From: Gyrodactylus bullatarudis
Lineage: Eukaryota; Platyhelminthes; Monogenea; Gyrodactylidea; Gyrodactylidae
Direction of reading: 5' to 3'
DNA: 64,000 bases
NCBI GenBank assembly: GCA_012064415.1
Contig: SSNU01000214.1
Span: forward strand, 1-64,000
Within the stretch, counting starts at the first letter, position 1. Each line of letters opens with the position of its first letter. Made by a program: the position numbers and the translations under genes. The notes under the pieces are model-generated. The model was not told the origin of the DNA and did not search any database. It worked only from the letters and a program-made list of their open reading frames with translations. Shown here in pieces: positions 46,118-56,764 of the stretch.

Positions 46118-47133
46118 TCAGAATATAGCTTTAATGAATTTACGATAATCGTCTAAATCTACTTTTAAAGATAGTTTTGAACAAAACTCCTCATCACTGC
46201 ATCCAACAATTGATTCAGGGTTTATATAAAGAGGCCTGGAATTATAAACTAATGTCTTACTTTTTCTTGTCAAACTGTAAAAGGCCAACGGATTCCAGAT
46301 ATTTGAGACGATTTTTGAGTGTAATGTAGTGTTCATTCATTAATTTACTGTTATCCATGATGGTTTCCATCGGCATCTTGTAATCTATGGATAATAGTTC
46401 ATAGTTTCTCAATAACCTATTCTGTGTACTCAGAAGAAGTTCTGAATTGTGCATAATACTCTTTTTAAGAATTGGTGCCGGAATCTCCAATGCTCTATAC
46501 AGGCAGATGTAGCAATTTTTTATTTGCATTTCAGGAGCACAAAGTATTTTGGGATTGGACGAAACCAAATTAATAACTTCTGAATTCTTCATATTCAAAT
46601 ACTTTTGTACAAGAGCTATTCTTTCATCTATTTCATCGATTTGGTATTCGAGTATCTCAGGTCGTATTAAAATTATAGAATTCATCTGACCCGTAGTGAA
46701 ATAATGACCATGGAAATAATTCATTTTCTCATCGATTAATGATGGATTTATCATAACCTGAGGCGCATAAGTAAAAATTCGTGAAATCGAGTCCTCGAAA
46801 TAGCCTGCACTTTTTAGCTTTTCTATCACTGGAATAACTTGCACCTTGTAGTTTAATCTCAGAATTTTTTCAGCAATACGAGGTCTCTCTTCAATTTTGT
46901 AAAGATCTACTCCAATCTCAACTAGAGAACGTAAATTTTCATTTCTATTTAAGTGAAATTTTTTGATCATACTTGTTTATCACTCTGGAAAAATTGAGAC
47001 TTTCTTGCAAAGGAGGGGAGATTCTATCAATGTTTTGAACCTCATAATTAAGTTTCGGGAAGTTTGAGGACCAACGGATTCCTGAGTAAATTTTTTTCAT
47101 AGCACCGAAAAATAAAAACAAAACCAGAGGCAT
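46118..47133 (-). CDS. Mitochondrial transcription termination factor family protein (mTERF, MTERF3-like)
   Basis: mTERF proteins bind mitochondrial nucleic acid through a superhelix of about 30-residue repeats; MTERF3 affects mitochondrial transcription and ribosome assembly. Exons: 47133-46973, 46944-46261 and 46235-46118, giving 320 aa. Repeats are visible as recurring leucine/proline patterns: FTYAPQVMINPSLIDEK, ILIRPEILEYQIDEIDER, LVSSNPKILCAPEMQIK and LLLSTQNRLLRNYELL. The C-terminus (IVGCSDEEFCSKLS, DDYRKFIKAIF) resembles the MTERF3 end. Introns are 28 nt (46972-46945) and 25 nt (46260-46236). The real start may be the inner ATG at 47100 (MKKIYSGIRW), which gives a better targeting peptide. 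MTERF3 versus another family member is uncertain. Confidence 0.85.
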
Positions 47134-47593
47134 TTAGATTTGATTGTTTGAATTACTCGAGTTTCGATTTGAATTTGAAATTCTGCAAAAAGTTTTTAAT
47201 ACAAAAGGAGTAATAGTAATTAGAACTTTAAGCAGTGTTCAAAAAGTTGAGCTATAACTGTACAAGAGCACGTTAAAGCTAATTACAAAACCTGATTTTA
47301 AATTACTATCTTCCACATTTTCCGCAAGTACAGAATTAATTAATTTATACATTTCGATTAACGAAGTAGGCTTATTCAATGAACTTTATTGCATGAATCA
47401 AAAAATTAAATCTTGAATTTCAAGAAAAATAAATCAATTCTTAAATTTAATAAACATTTTTCATAATCTATATTAGTGAAATTTTAATTGTTATCTGGCT
47501 CATGTTAGTATGTTTGTGTATTATTATTTGATTGGATTTTGAAAATAAGATTTTGAGTAATTAAAATTTCAAATATTTTCAATTTTTCACAAA

Positions 47594-48078
47594 ATGAGTC
47601 TTAGTGAAAATGAGAAACGAGAATTGGTTAATCAGTTTCATTCAATGGACAAAAATAATGACTTGAAGTTGACAATTCAAGAAATCAAAGCATGCTTCAA
47701 GAAAGCTGGATTAGATCCCAATCAATCAAAAGTTAGATAATATGAATAAATTAGAGGAATTTTTCGAGTTATTTGATCTCAATGGTGACAGTATTGTTAC
47801 ATTAGACGAATATGAGCGAGCTCTCGGCATTAAAAAATCAAAAAAGAATACGTTCGTTATAATCCATCAATATCTTTAGGTATCAAAACTGGTTAGATTT
47901 ATTCAATGAAATAGACAAGGATAAGGACGGAAAAATAACTAAAAAAGATGCTCTTGAGGAAATTTTAAAAACCGGAGTTAATATAATTAAAGAGGAAGAT
48001 TTAGATGATTTATTTGGAGGAAAATCAATCATTTCCTTTGAGGAATTCATTGCAAAAGTTCATGTATCAGAGGGGTAA
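47594..48078 (+). CDS. Small calmodulin-like EF-hand protein
   Basis: Exons 47594-47731, 47757-47851 and 47880-48078 give 143 aa. Four EF-hand units: DKNNDLKLTIQE, DLNGDSIVTLDE, DKDKDGKITKKD, and a degenerate fourth (FGGKSIISFEEF, no acidic loop start). The introns are 25 nt (47732-47756, ending AG just before GAATTTTTCG) and 28 nt (47852-47879, donor GTTCG). Without splicing, both reading frames close at once, so the gene would be missed by a finder with a normal minimum intron length. Too diverged from calmodulin to be calmodulin itself; partner unknown. Convergent with the tetraspanin gene. Confidence 0.82.
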
Positions 48079-48476
48079 GCTTACCCTCTAAGATCAGTGC
48101 CTCTGGACGAGTTATTTTAAATAAAAACATTTCATCTATATAAGATAGAATTTTAAAATTAGGTAGCGTCCCTTTGTATCATAGTAATAACTAATTGTAG
48201 TAATAATAATTTATTATCGACCTAATTTATGGGAACTACTATTAGGTGACCAAATTCAGGTCTGATATATTCAAGTTATTTATTAATAGAATTTCTCAAT
48301 CAGAAATTAATGGTAGAATTGAAAAAAACATCCAACTTTTAACTAACCTTTCTATAGCTATCAAGAGTTTGGGATTGATTTGCGAAATTAAATCATTGAG
48401 TAATTGATACATACAATTTTTCATTCAAATAATACATAATTTTAATCTTGAATCATAAATCACAAAAGATATAATA

Positions 48477-49672
48477 TCAAGCCTGCAGTTTACGCAGGAA
48501 ATTCTTTTCATGGGTCAAGAGTCTTATTTGGTCTGCAATCTGATTTTGAAGATTCTTTGCCATTACAATAAAAGCAATCTGTTGAGAAAAGAAAAATTAA
48601 TAAATACAAAGGCTATTGTTTGATAATAAATATGATTGAAATCATTCTGAGAAGATAGCATTTGTAATGAAATTGCAGTACAATAAAAATCTGTTGTGTT
48701 GCTAGACCTATTGTTTCTATGACATAATTCATCTAAAATAAAAAACTTAAACCAATTATACAGGAAACACAATAATTATAAAAATAAATTGACACAAATC
48801 TCCACTTCTATATATATGTATGTATTAGAAAAAAACTAACTTGTAGAATTAATATGACAACGATAACCACAACAAAGATAGTTATGTTGTCTTCAATGTA
48901 ATTGTATAAGGCTTGAACACAGCCTTTTTGCCATATTTTCTGAGAGTTAACAAATGCATTTGATATGTACGCCTTTGATTGATAAGAATTGAGCTCAATA
49001 TTTACATTAAGACCACACATTGTATTGATGACTCCTTCGTCAATATCATTCATCTTTCGACAGCAAGAATGCGGAACTCCACACTTCCATGGACTGGCCA
49101 GAGTTGATTTGCATTTAAAATAACGATTCTCATCCCAATCTCGATAGCTGTTTGGACCACAGCATTCAAAACTTCTTTGAAATAAATCTATAAGATTAGA
49201 GGTATCTTCATATCCGATTTCTCTATATTGCATGATAAAGGTTTCCTTGATAAAATTCTCCAAATGGAATTTAATCGTCTCCCTAACAAAGAAGATTCCA
49301 AAGAATAGAGAAAGTTCTAGGAGAAGAAAAATAACCATTGTGATATAATAAATCTTTAAGAAAACTGGCTTTTCTTTTAAGCTGCCAAAGAATCCAAAAA
49401 ACGCTATCAAGATTATGAGGAGGCCGGCAATTATACAGACAACAGATAGATTCAAGAAAAAGTACCAAATATTCATATAGCTAATGCTGGATAAGTTAGA
49501 ATCACGAAAGGCGATTGATCCGATTGTCAACATGAAAGCTCCAATAAGCTAGAAATGACTAAATTCAGTAATTTACTATGAAAATGAAGTTGGAAAAGCA
49601 AACAATGTATTTGATCCAACGGTTTATATATCGGATCTTTCCACCATTTCTAAATGGCTTAATTTGATTCAT
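48477..49672 (-). CDS. TspanC8-type tetraspanin
   Basis: Tetraspanins are four-pass membrane organisers; the C8 group (TSPAN5, 10, 14, 15, 17, 33) guides ADAM10 maturation and trafficking. Exons: 49672-49577, 49548-48841 and 48578-48477, giving 301 aa. Four membrane segments: IVCFSNFIFI-LIGAFMLTIG (split by the first intron), LSVVCIIAGLLIILIAFFG, ITMVIFLLLELSLFFGI and ITIFVVVIVVILILQ-IAF. The large loop holds eight cysteines: ECCG, YFKC, WKC, PHSCC, TMCG and KGC, the C8 pattern. VINTMCG is close to TSPAN33-like proteins. The first intron is 28 nt, the second 262 nt. The cytosolic tail is ADQIRLLTHEKN...LQA. Confidence 0.93.
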
Positions 49673-49994
49673 TTTTGAAATAACTATGGCTACAGTTTGA
49701 TTGAAAATTTTCCCTGAATATCCGGGGATAGCGGATACATTTAAGTTGAGTCTTGAATTTCTAGTAAAAGATGGGGATTAAAAATTTAAGATTCTAAAAT
49801 TTAGAATGAATTTGAAATTCAGCAAAATCTGTCGTTAACAAAAGAAAAATAATTTTAAAAAATCAGCAATTTCTGTTTTCAATTTAAATTTTTAAACTGA
49901 CTAATTAATTTAAATTTATAAGGTCCGATTGCTATTAAATTAATAGAATATTTATTAATGCAATTATAATCTTGTTTAGGAATAAAAAATAAAA

Positions 49995-51617
49995 TCAATT
50001 TTTCTGTGCAAGAATATTAGCCATAACGCTTCCACTATGTTTCAATTTTATATCATCTGCTCCGTATCTAAGTCTTACTGGTGGCAATTTATTCAATTGT
50101 TCACCTGAAGCGGTCTTCAGATTGCTTGTATGTGGAAGTATCTCACTCATTCCTTCTCCCCTATTTTCCATGAAGGCTCTATAACCATCTTTATTTCTTA
50201 AACTTCTATATACGCTCCTTACTTTACCCAAGTCACCATCTGTCTGAATTACATCCTGGAGTTTAACTTCAGATTGGTTTTCAATAATTTCTCTTATTTC
50301 ATCTCTTGTACCGGATCTGGGCTGAATATAGAGAATAATATAAAGTCAATCAAAAGAGGAAAAAAATAATCTAATTATTGATCATACCTGGATTTTATTT
50401 GGATACTTTTTGATTGTAGATTCTGCTTCTCCACCAATAAGTGAATTCATGGAACCTTTTTTCTGCTGATAAGATATTTTTCTCGACTCATCAATAGGCT
50501 TATGTATTACATCAGTATCTTCAAACTCTCTAACTTCATAAACCTCTTCTTCCCCACCTAGAATACTTTTGACAGCTTTTCCATGGGTGTTTCTTTTGAG
50601 AATATCCTCGCCCTCAAGTCTCACTTTTGGAATATACTCTTCTCTATCTATAGTGAAAATGTTTCAATTTTAGAAATGTCAATAAATACTCTTGACAAAG
50701 AGCATTATTGAATTAACAAAAATAAACTAACAAATTTGAATATTCTCACGTTTCACAATGGAATCACCAAGAAATCCTCTTTGGCCTTGCGTCTGATATT
50801 TTCTTGGTGTTGATCCCATTACTCCATAGTGGGGAAACATGTAATCATTGGAGACTTCGTCTGTCGCTTTTGTCATTCCAAGTATGTTGGACATATCACT
50901 TCCCATAGTGTTTCTCATCTGGTTTTTTCTTGAATCTTCTGTTGGACAACGATAGGGAGAATTTTGGCTCTTTAAATTTTCTCCATTTTGAGAAAATAAC
51001 TTTGATTGCTGTCGAATTAATATCAATTTAATAAAATTAGAATGCTCATAAATTGTGTCAGAAAATTGGAAAATTGAAAAACTCATTTATGCTTGAATCT
51101 ATCAAAGATTTGAATGCAAACTCACATTACTTTTGATAAAAGTCTTACGACTTTCAGAATGAGTCCGCGGGGGACGAAATGACTGACTCGTACTTGTTTC
51201 AAAATTTATTGGGTTAAATGCTGAAGAATTTCTTTTATTCTCAATTTTAATTGGTATAACTCGAGGATCGTGAGCCAATATATTGTTTGATTTTCTATCT
51301 TTTTTCATTATTTCTCTGGGTGTTTCACCTGGACCTATTTTAGGCACGGGTTTATCGAAGAAATCTTTGTTATCCTCATAGCGAGACCAATCACCAGTAG
51401 ATTTATCTTTCTGAAAGTTTTTCAATGCCCTTTCTTCACGAACTCTCGGTTGAAAGTTTGTTTTTTCTTCGCCTTGTGGTAGTGGTACTACTATGAAAGG
51501 GTTTTCTGGAGGCAATTTTGACTCAACAAAATATTCATGATTAAACCATTTATCACTGCTTCCATGACTTTTCCTAAGGTTATCAGCAGCTGCTTCCTTC
51601 GCATTTAAATCCAACAT
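49995..51617 (-). CDS. Hypothetical protein with repeated S-x-[IL]-[LI]-G motifs
   Basis: Exons: 51617-51126, 51008-50732, 50647-50388 and 50321-49995, in matching phases, giving 451 aa. I do not recognise the protein. It is hydrophilic, predicted largely disordered, with no membrane segment. A short motif recurs: NNILAHD, MSNILGMTK, KSILGGEEE, NSLIGGEAE and, at the very C-terminus, ANILAQKN. Two stretches are rich in basic and acidic residues (for example PREIMKKDRKSN and EEEVYEVREFEDTDV). Repeated short hydrophobic-glycine motifs in a disordered chain suggest linear binding sites, possibly for a cytoskeletal or ciliary partner; this is inference. Head to head with epsilon-tubulin (225 bp). 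Introns are 66-117 nt. Confidence 0.8.
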
Positions 51618-51842
51618 TGTGTTCTTTTCTGATAATTTATCGAAATATTATCCGTTGCCACACTAAACAATCGGCATTTACTAAATTTTTGAAAATATCC
51701 TTTGATCTTAGAAAAACGAAAAAGAAGGAAATTCTAATTTCCTTTTAAATTCTATAACTATTATTTTGGAATCAATTTGATTTTGTTTGATTTTCTTTTT
51801 TTCAATATTATTTTATATATAATTTTAGCTTATCAGTATTCT
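51618..51842. promoter_or_regulatory. Putative bidirectional promoter, unknown gene/TUBE1
   Basis: 225 bp between divergent starts. Very AT-rich with T runs near 51785-51815. If the pair is co-regulated, the unknown partner may be ciliary or centriolar; that is inference. Confidence 0.4.
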
Positions 51843-53359
51843 ATGCCAGAAATTATAACTATTCAAGGTAGGAAATAAATTCTTTATTATAGTGGGACAA
51901 TGTGGCAATCAATGTGGCTCACGCTTTTGGCAATCAGCAATATCTGAATATGAAGCTATCAAGAATAGATACCCTGACTTAATATCAACTCAAGGAATAG
52001 ACACTATATTTGACAAATCTGAGAAAAAAAAAAAGTTAAGACCTAGGACAGTCATGGTTGACATGGAAGAGGGAGTTATTCGAAAAATTAATCGAGATTT
52101 ATTTGGAAATGATGATCCTAAGAATTACCACGAAATTACTGACTGCTATGGTTCTGGAAATAACTGGGCTTATGGTTATTATTATTATGGTCTAAAGCAT
52201 TATTGTAAAATCGAGGAGATAATTCGTAAAACTGCTGAGCCCTGCAATAATCTTGATTCATTCTTTTTGATCAACTCTCTGGGAGGAGGGACAGGTTCTG
52301 GTGTTGGTACGTTCATCCTGAGAGAAATATTAAGAGATGATTATCCAACTGTACAAAGAATCTGCTTTCCCATTATTTCTTTTGGTTCTAATGATGATGT
52401 TATCACGTCGCCGTATAACACATTATTTTCTCTGGCAAAACTGAATATGGATTCTGACTGTGTTATTCCATTTGAAAACGAAGCAATTTCTACAATCCTC
52501 TGCAATTCTAACAAAAACAGTCCCGCTAAAGAAGCAAGAATGTCATTTTCTGGTATAAATGATTACATTTCGCAATTCCTTCTAAATTTTACATGTTACA
52601 CTCGTTTTCATGGAAGTATGAATATCGATTTAGGGGAATTTGTGACCAATCTCATTCCTTATCCTAGAATGAATATTCTAGTTTCAGCTCAATCGCCAGT
52701 CTTTAATTCTTCGAAAATGAAAGCTAATCCAAGCTTGCGTGAGAACTTGAGAAAGTCATTTATCATGAAAAACCAAAGTATTTCAAACGTTGACATACGC
52801 CAGAATGATCAGATATCAACAGCTGTCTGTATAAGGGGAAGAGAATTGCCAATATCGGAGCTCACTAGTTCTATAGAGACAATGAAGAGTTTAGTTAAAT
52901 GTCCCTATTGGAACAAGGATGCATGGAAAATTGGGCATTGTCATGCACCTGCTGTGAATTCAAAAGAGAACGGAGAATTAGTATTTCATGACAATCAAGT
53001 ATTATGCTTGAGCAATACAACTGGTATTATTAATCCACTACGACAGGTTAAACGTCGTTTCGATTTACTCTACCGGTTAGTTAAAAATATTTATTAAAGA
53101 AAACTACTTTAAAGTATTATGAATTATAATTTATAATATTATAATGAAAATAAAATTACCTTCTTTTTCAAGAAAAAAAGCTCATCTTCATCACTATCTC
53201 GATGTTGACGGTTTTGATGACACAGTAATAAATGAAAGTCTTGAGATCTTGGCCAGTACAGTTAAGGATTATCAGAGCATACAAAAAATGGCCGATGAAG
53301 ATGTAAATGAAGATTTCTATCAGATTTATTCAAAATTTTCAAGCAAAATCCTAAATTAA
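51843..53359 (+). CDS. TUBE1: Epsilon-tubulin
   Basis: Epsilon-tubulin is needed to form and stabilise triplet microtubules of centrioles and basal bodies. Exons: 51843-51867, 51893-53075 and 53173-53359, giving 464 aa (human 475). The first intron is 25 nt (51868-51892) and splits VGQCGNQCGSRFW from MPEIITIQ. GTP-binding features: GQCGNQ at the N-terminus and GGGTGSG at about residues 139-145. Epsilon-specific features: VMVDMEEGVI, YGSGNNWA, FGSNDDVITSPYN and the C-terminal RKKAHLHHYLDVDG, which is joined across the last intron (53076-53172) exactly as in other epsilon-tubulins. The presence of the gene suggests that this animal still builds centriolar triplets. Confidence 0.96.
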
Positions 53360-53417
53360 TTCATACATACATAATTTTTCATTGTATTATTTTAAAATAG
53401 ATTTTTTAGTTTTTTTT

Positions 53418-54872
53418 TTACTTTTGAAGTATTCTACTCTTTTCAATTGCCTTTTGGATGAGGATACGCTGGCTGGGCGAATACTCACAAATGTTTATAC
53501 AAATCTTTAGCAGCAATTCAATATGATCTCGATTTGTCTGAGTTAAATAGTGATAGACAGCATCTCTCAATGAGCTGGAGAAATAAGAATCATTAATAAT
53601 TTCTTACCTAAAACTTGACGAGAGTTCAAAAACCTTTCCCAACTCGATACACGATACAACAGCCATCGTAAGTATGACCGATCATTCAGAGGGTCTATTC
53701 AAAACTTTTGACTGGAATCTCGAAATATATTAAAAATTATAACCGAAATTAGCTGAATGAGATGAATAAAATGGTATCTATTATATTATTATTCCTTTTC
53801 GTAATCTTCTAGTTACATTTCAAGCTCAAAATTTTGGCTTAACAACGAATCAGCGTGAAAACATAAAAACATATACAAAATCAGCCGAGTTATCAGAAGT
53901 TATTTTTCAACGAAGCCTAGAAAATGGTACTCAGATATTATACTGCAAATTTTTCAAGAAATAGAAACCGTTAATGGTAGAAAGGCTTCACAAAAAGATG
54001 AAAAAATGCTAGAAACTCAATAACGACCGTGTTATCCATGATTTTAGTGACAAAGAATTCATTAAATTTTTTAATTCCAACACTACAATGATTTAATTTA
54101 AAAGGATTGAGTTCTATTGAATATGATGAGATTTAAAATTTAGTTAGTCCTGATTTATCCAATGCTACTCTACCATTCTGAACAGAATTCAACTTCTAAT
54201 TAATTTTGGAATTTTACTAGAAAATTTGGTAATGGTATCGAATAGCTGCTGCAGGAAAATTTTATCAAAATATACTCAAACATGCTCAAAAATTTCTTTG
54301 ATGCAAGAATAATTATTCTTATAAGAATATTCAAAATAAATTGATATGTGATCCCAAATCCGAGCTTCCCTTTTATATTTTTAACCTTACATTAAATAGC
54401 TATAGTTTATAAAAAACTAACTTTAGTCTTATTTCTTTGGTAGAAGTAATCTTTCTTTTAGGATCTTTATGATAGACTTCACAGAGCTGAATTTCTTTCC
54501 ATCGATTCAAATCATTGATTGTCTTCTTCAATATAGCTTCTAGTTCAGGTGCTGAAACTCTGGATGGATTCATTATTGCATCATCAATGAGATTGAACTG
54601 CATTTCAAATCTACATGATTCGATACCCTTTTGGAACATTTCAAAATAATGCAATCGATCATGAAATTGGTTTTGTTCGAGATCTCTCTATATATTGAAA
54701 AGATTTTAGAAATATCTTTTAATGTTTTTAACCAGATATTTATCCAAATACTTATGAAATATAATATGAAAAGACCAAAAAGAACACATTTTTAAGTTCC
54801 TGTCTTCGAATTTGTAAAGGATAGTTATAAATGATAGCTTTTACATAATTCTGTTGATAGGCCAAACAAATA
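53418..54872 (-). CDS. Unrecognised conserved-looking gene, at least three exons, 5' end unknown
   Basis: Three exons fit together in phase: 54872-54788, 54687-54422 and 53574-53418 (stop). The derived C-terminal part is about 168 aa and has no membrane segment. Notable parts: QQNYVKAIIYNYPLQIRRQE, FQKGIESCRFEMQFNLIDDA, VSAPELEAILKKTINDLNRW and the last exon YHYLTQTNRDHIELLLKICI. The sequence is mostly helical and looks strongly constrained, but I cannot assign a family. Introns are 100 and 847 nt. Further 5' exons must exist; none upstream of 54872 was convincing. The conserved appearance and the clean splice joins make a real gene likely. Confidence 0.65.
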
Positions 54873-55444
54873 CTGTCTTAGATTCTTTGAAGAAACATCA
54901 TTTAATATTGTTCCTGAACAATTCGCTATTCGAAAACCAAACTTCAGTTCTGGATTTATTAAATTTATTGATCTCAAAACAAAGCTTCAGTATTGGACAG
55001 CATAGACTTTATTTATATGGGCTCAAAAACAAATTAACTATTATTTTCCTTTAAACGAGTAGATTTTTTACAGAGTCAATACTTTCAATAAAAAAAAGAG
55101 ACAAGAAAATATGTTTTTGATCCGGATATTAGAGATTATAATAATCATTTACTTCCTCTTTTAGTTGTACAATTACAAAGTTCCCAAAAACCCAATTTAT
55201 TTCTATTATTCATATTTTTAAAAGTTCTAGGTCTCTTGAGCCCAATTGAATTTTCTAGCCCAAATCTAAATTTGTAATGTATCTAAACATTTTATTCCAC
55301 CAATTTGGTTGATATAAAATTGGGAATCTATGATTTCTAAAAGAATCAAGAATTCAGATATGTTCAAGATTTTTATTTATCCAGATCATGTTATCAATTT
55401 TTACCATTTGAAGAAAAGAAATTATTCTTAATAAAAAATATGAG

Positions 55445-55615
55445 TATATCAGAGTAGCTGAATGGTCGAAAGAAGTTTTTGAGGATCAGAGTTAGACAAA
55501 AAAGCCAAATATTGGCATTAAATTTTCGGCAGATCCTCCATTTTTGAGGGATTTTGAATTATCGAAATTTCAAGTAGTGAAAATGATCAAGAAATCCGAA
55601 TTCAACTCCCAAACG
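55445..55615 (+). repeat. Dispersed repeat family C, copy 3
   Basis: Closest to 41870-42035. Preceded (55380-55440) by sequence related to one arm of the 7.3-kb fold-back element, so different repeat families are adjacent or part of one composite element. Confidence 0.65.
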
Positions 55616-55744
55616 AAAAATCATACCCAAGCTTTAGCTTAAAGTTCAAAAAAGTGTGAAATTTCTTGAGATTTTACAAAATCACCCAAATTCCTTGTTC
55701 ATATCTGCTTCATGACTTAAACTCTATATTTATTTAATAGATTC

Positions 55745-56274
55745 TTAACCAACTTCCTTAGAGCTTAGAATCCTCTCCAGGGTGTTGGCCTTGGCTAAAA
55801 GTGTCACATGGCGTAATCGTATTGAGGACAATTCTTCTCTTGCCGAGCCGATAAGATCGTTTATATTTTTCTTCATGCTCTCGAATTTATCATTGATTTG
55901 AGAAATCTCTCCTTCCCAGGCAGACTTTTCATCTTTGAAGGATTGTTGGATTTGCTTGAGATGCTTTTGCATATCTCGTAATCGACGTTTCATACTTCGA
56001 GCTTCTTCTGTTTTCCTTTGAAGGGGTGTATTATATGCAGAACAAAGTGATAGATTAGTACAATTACTAAATGTTGAAGTATTCGATAACAGGGAATAGT
56101 TATCATCACTTTCACAAGCATTTAGACTATGCTTGAATTTTGCATTTTTAGCGAATGGACCACAGGCTACAAGAGCTCGAGAATAACGTTTAGCTTGACT
56201 GTTATTAGAGTATTTTGAACCAATACCAAGGACACTGTGTGGAGCTTTCCGTTCGTTTTTTACTTCCCTGGATA
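55745..56274 (-). CDS. Hypothetical coiled-coil protein, last exon
   Basis: A 530-nt exon follows an acceptor (CTCTCTTCAG, ending 56275) and is open to the stop at 55745 (176 codons). The first half is Ser/Asn-rich (GIGSKYSNNSQAKRYSRALV); the second half is a predicted coiled coil (EEARSMKRRLRDMQKHLKQI, then INDKFESMKKNINDL and IRLRHVTLLAKANTLERIL). Family not recognised. It starts with two bases of a split codon, so an upstream exon ending in phase 1 is needed. The ORF at 56502-56758 is a candidate but its best donor is in the wrong phase. Confidence 0.6.
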
Positions 56275-56501
56275 CTGAAGAGAGAATGGAATTATTTTCA
56301 TTTTAGATCAATCATTTTTGCTTGTATTTAGAGTTCGTGAGAGATTAGACCAGCTCATGTCGAATTTATAGTGGAAAAAAATTAGAGAATAAAAGATCCT
56401 CTAGAAGATGTAGATGCATTGACTTTATTGATTAAGGAAATTTCCGTTCGTTTTCCTAATAATTTCACAAAATATGTAAATCAAAAATTATTATAAATAA
56501 C

Positions 56502-56758
56502 TTGCATGAAAAGTGATTATTGTAATGTATTTTTTCAGCATTTTTCTGATCAGAATGGCCTTCCTGATTCTTTTTATTTTCGAGAGCATTGAGAAGTCCT
56601 GCCTCCTGCATTTGCTGGTAAAGTTCGCACTCTATTTCTGCTATCCTGAATGCTCTGTCTTCTGTAGATTCATAATCTTCTTTTATCAAATGATCGTCTT
56701 CTTCAACAAGGGACACAAGAATTTCTCCACTACCCCCAACTATACCCTCGTTGTCCAT
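56502..56758 (-). CDS. Hypothetical acidic ORF, possible 5' exon of the coiled-coil gene
   Basis: An ATG at 56758 opens an acidic frame (VSLVEEDDHLIKEDYESTED, ECELYQQMQEAGLLNALENK) that ends in a possible donor (GCAA followed by GTTATT, 56501). It precedes the coiled-coil exon on the same strand and both are predicted helical, so they probably belong together, but the phases I read (2 here, 1 needed) do not match. An unseen small exon would solve this. Product not recognised. Confidence 0.45.
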
Positions 56759-56764
56759 CAGTAA

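Noticed and set aside
48563..48772. Possible tetraspanin exon beginning MNYVIETIGLATQQ on the - strand
   Set aside because: Joining 48841 directly to 48578 gives a normal fourth membrane segment and a typical tail; including this segment would break it.
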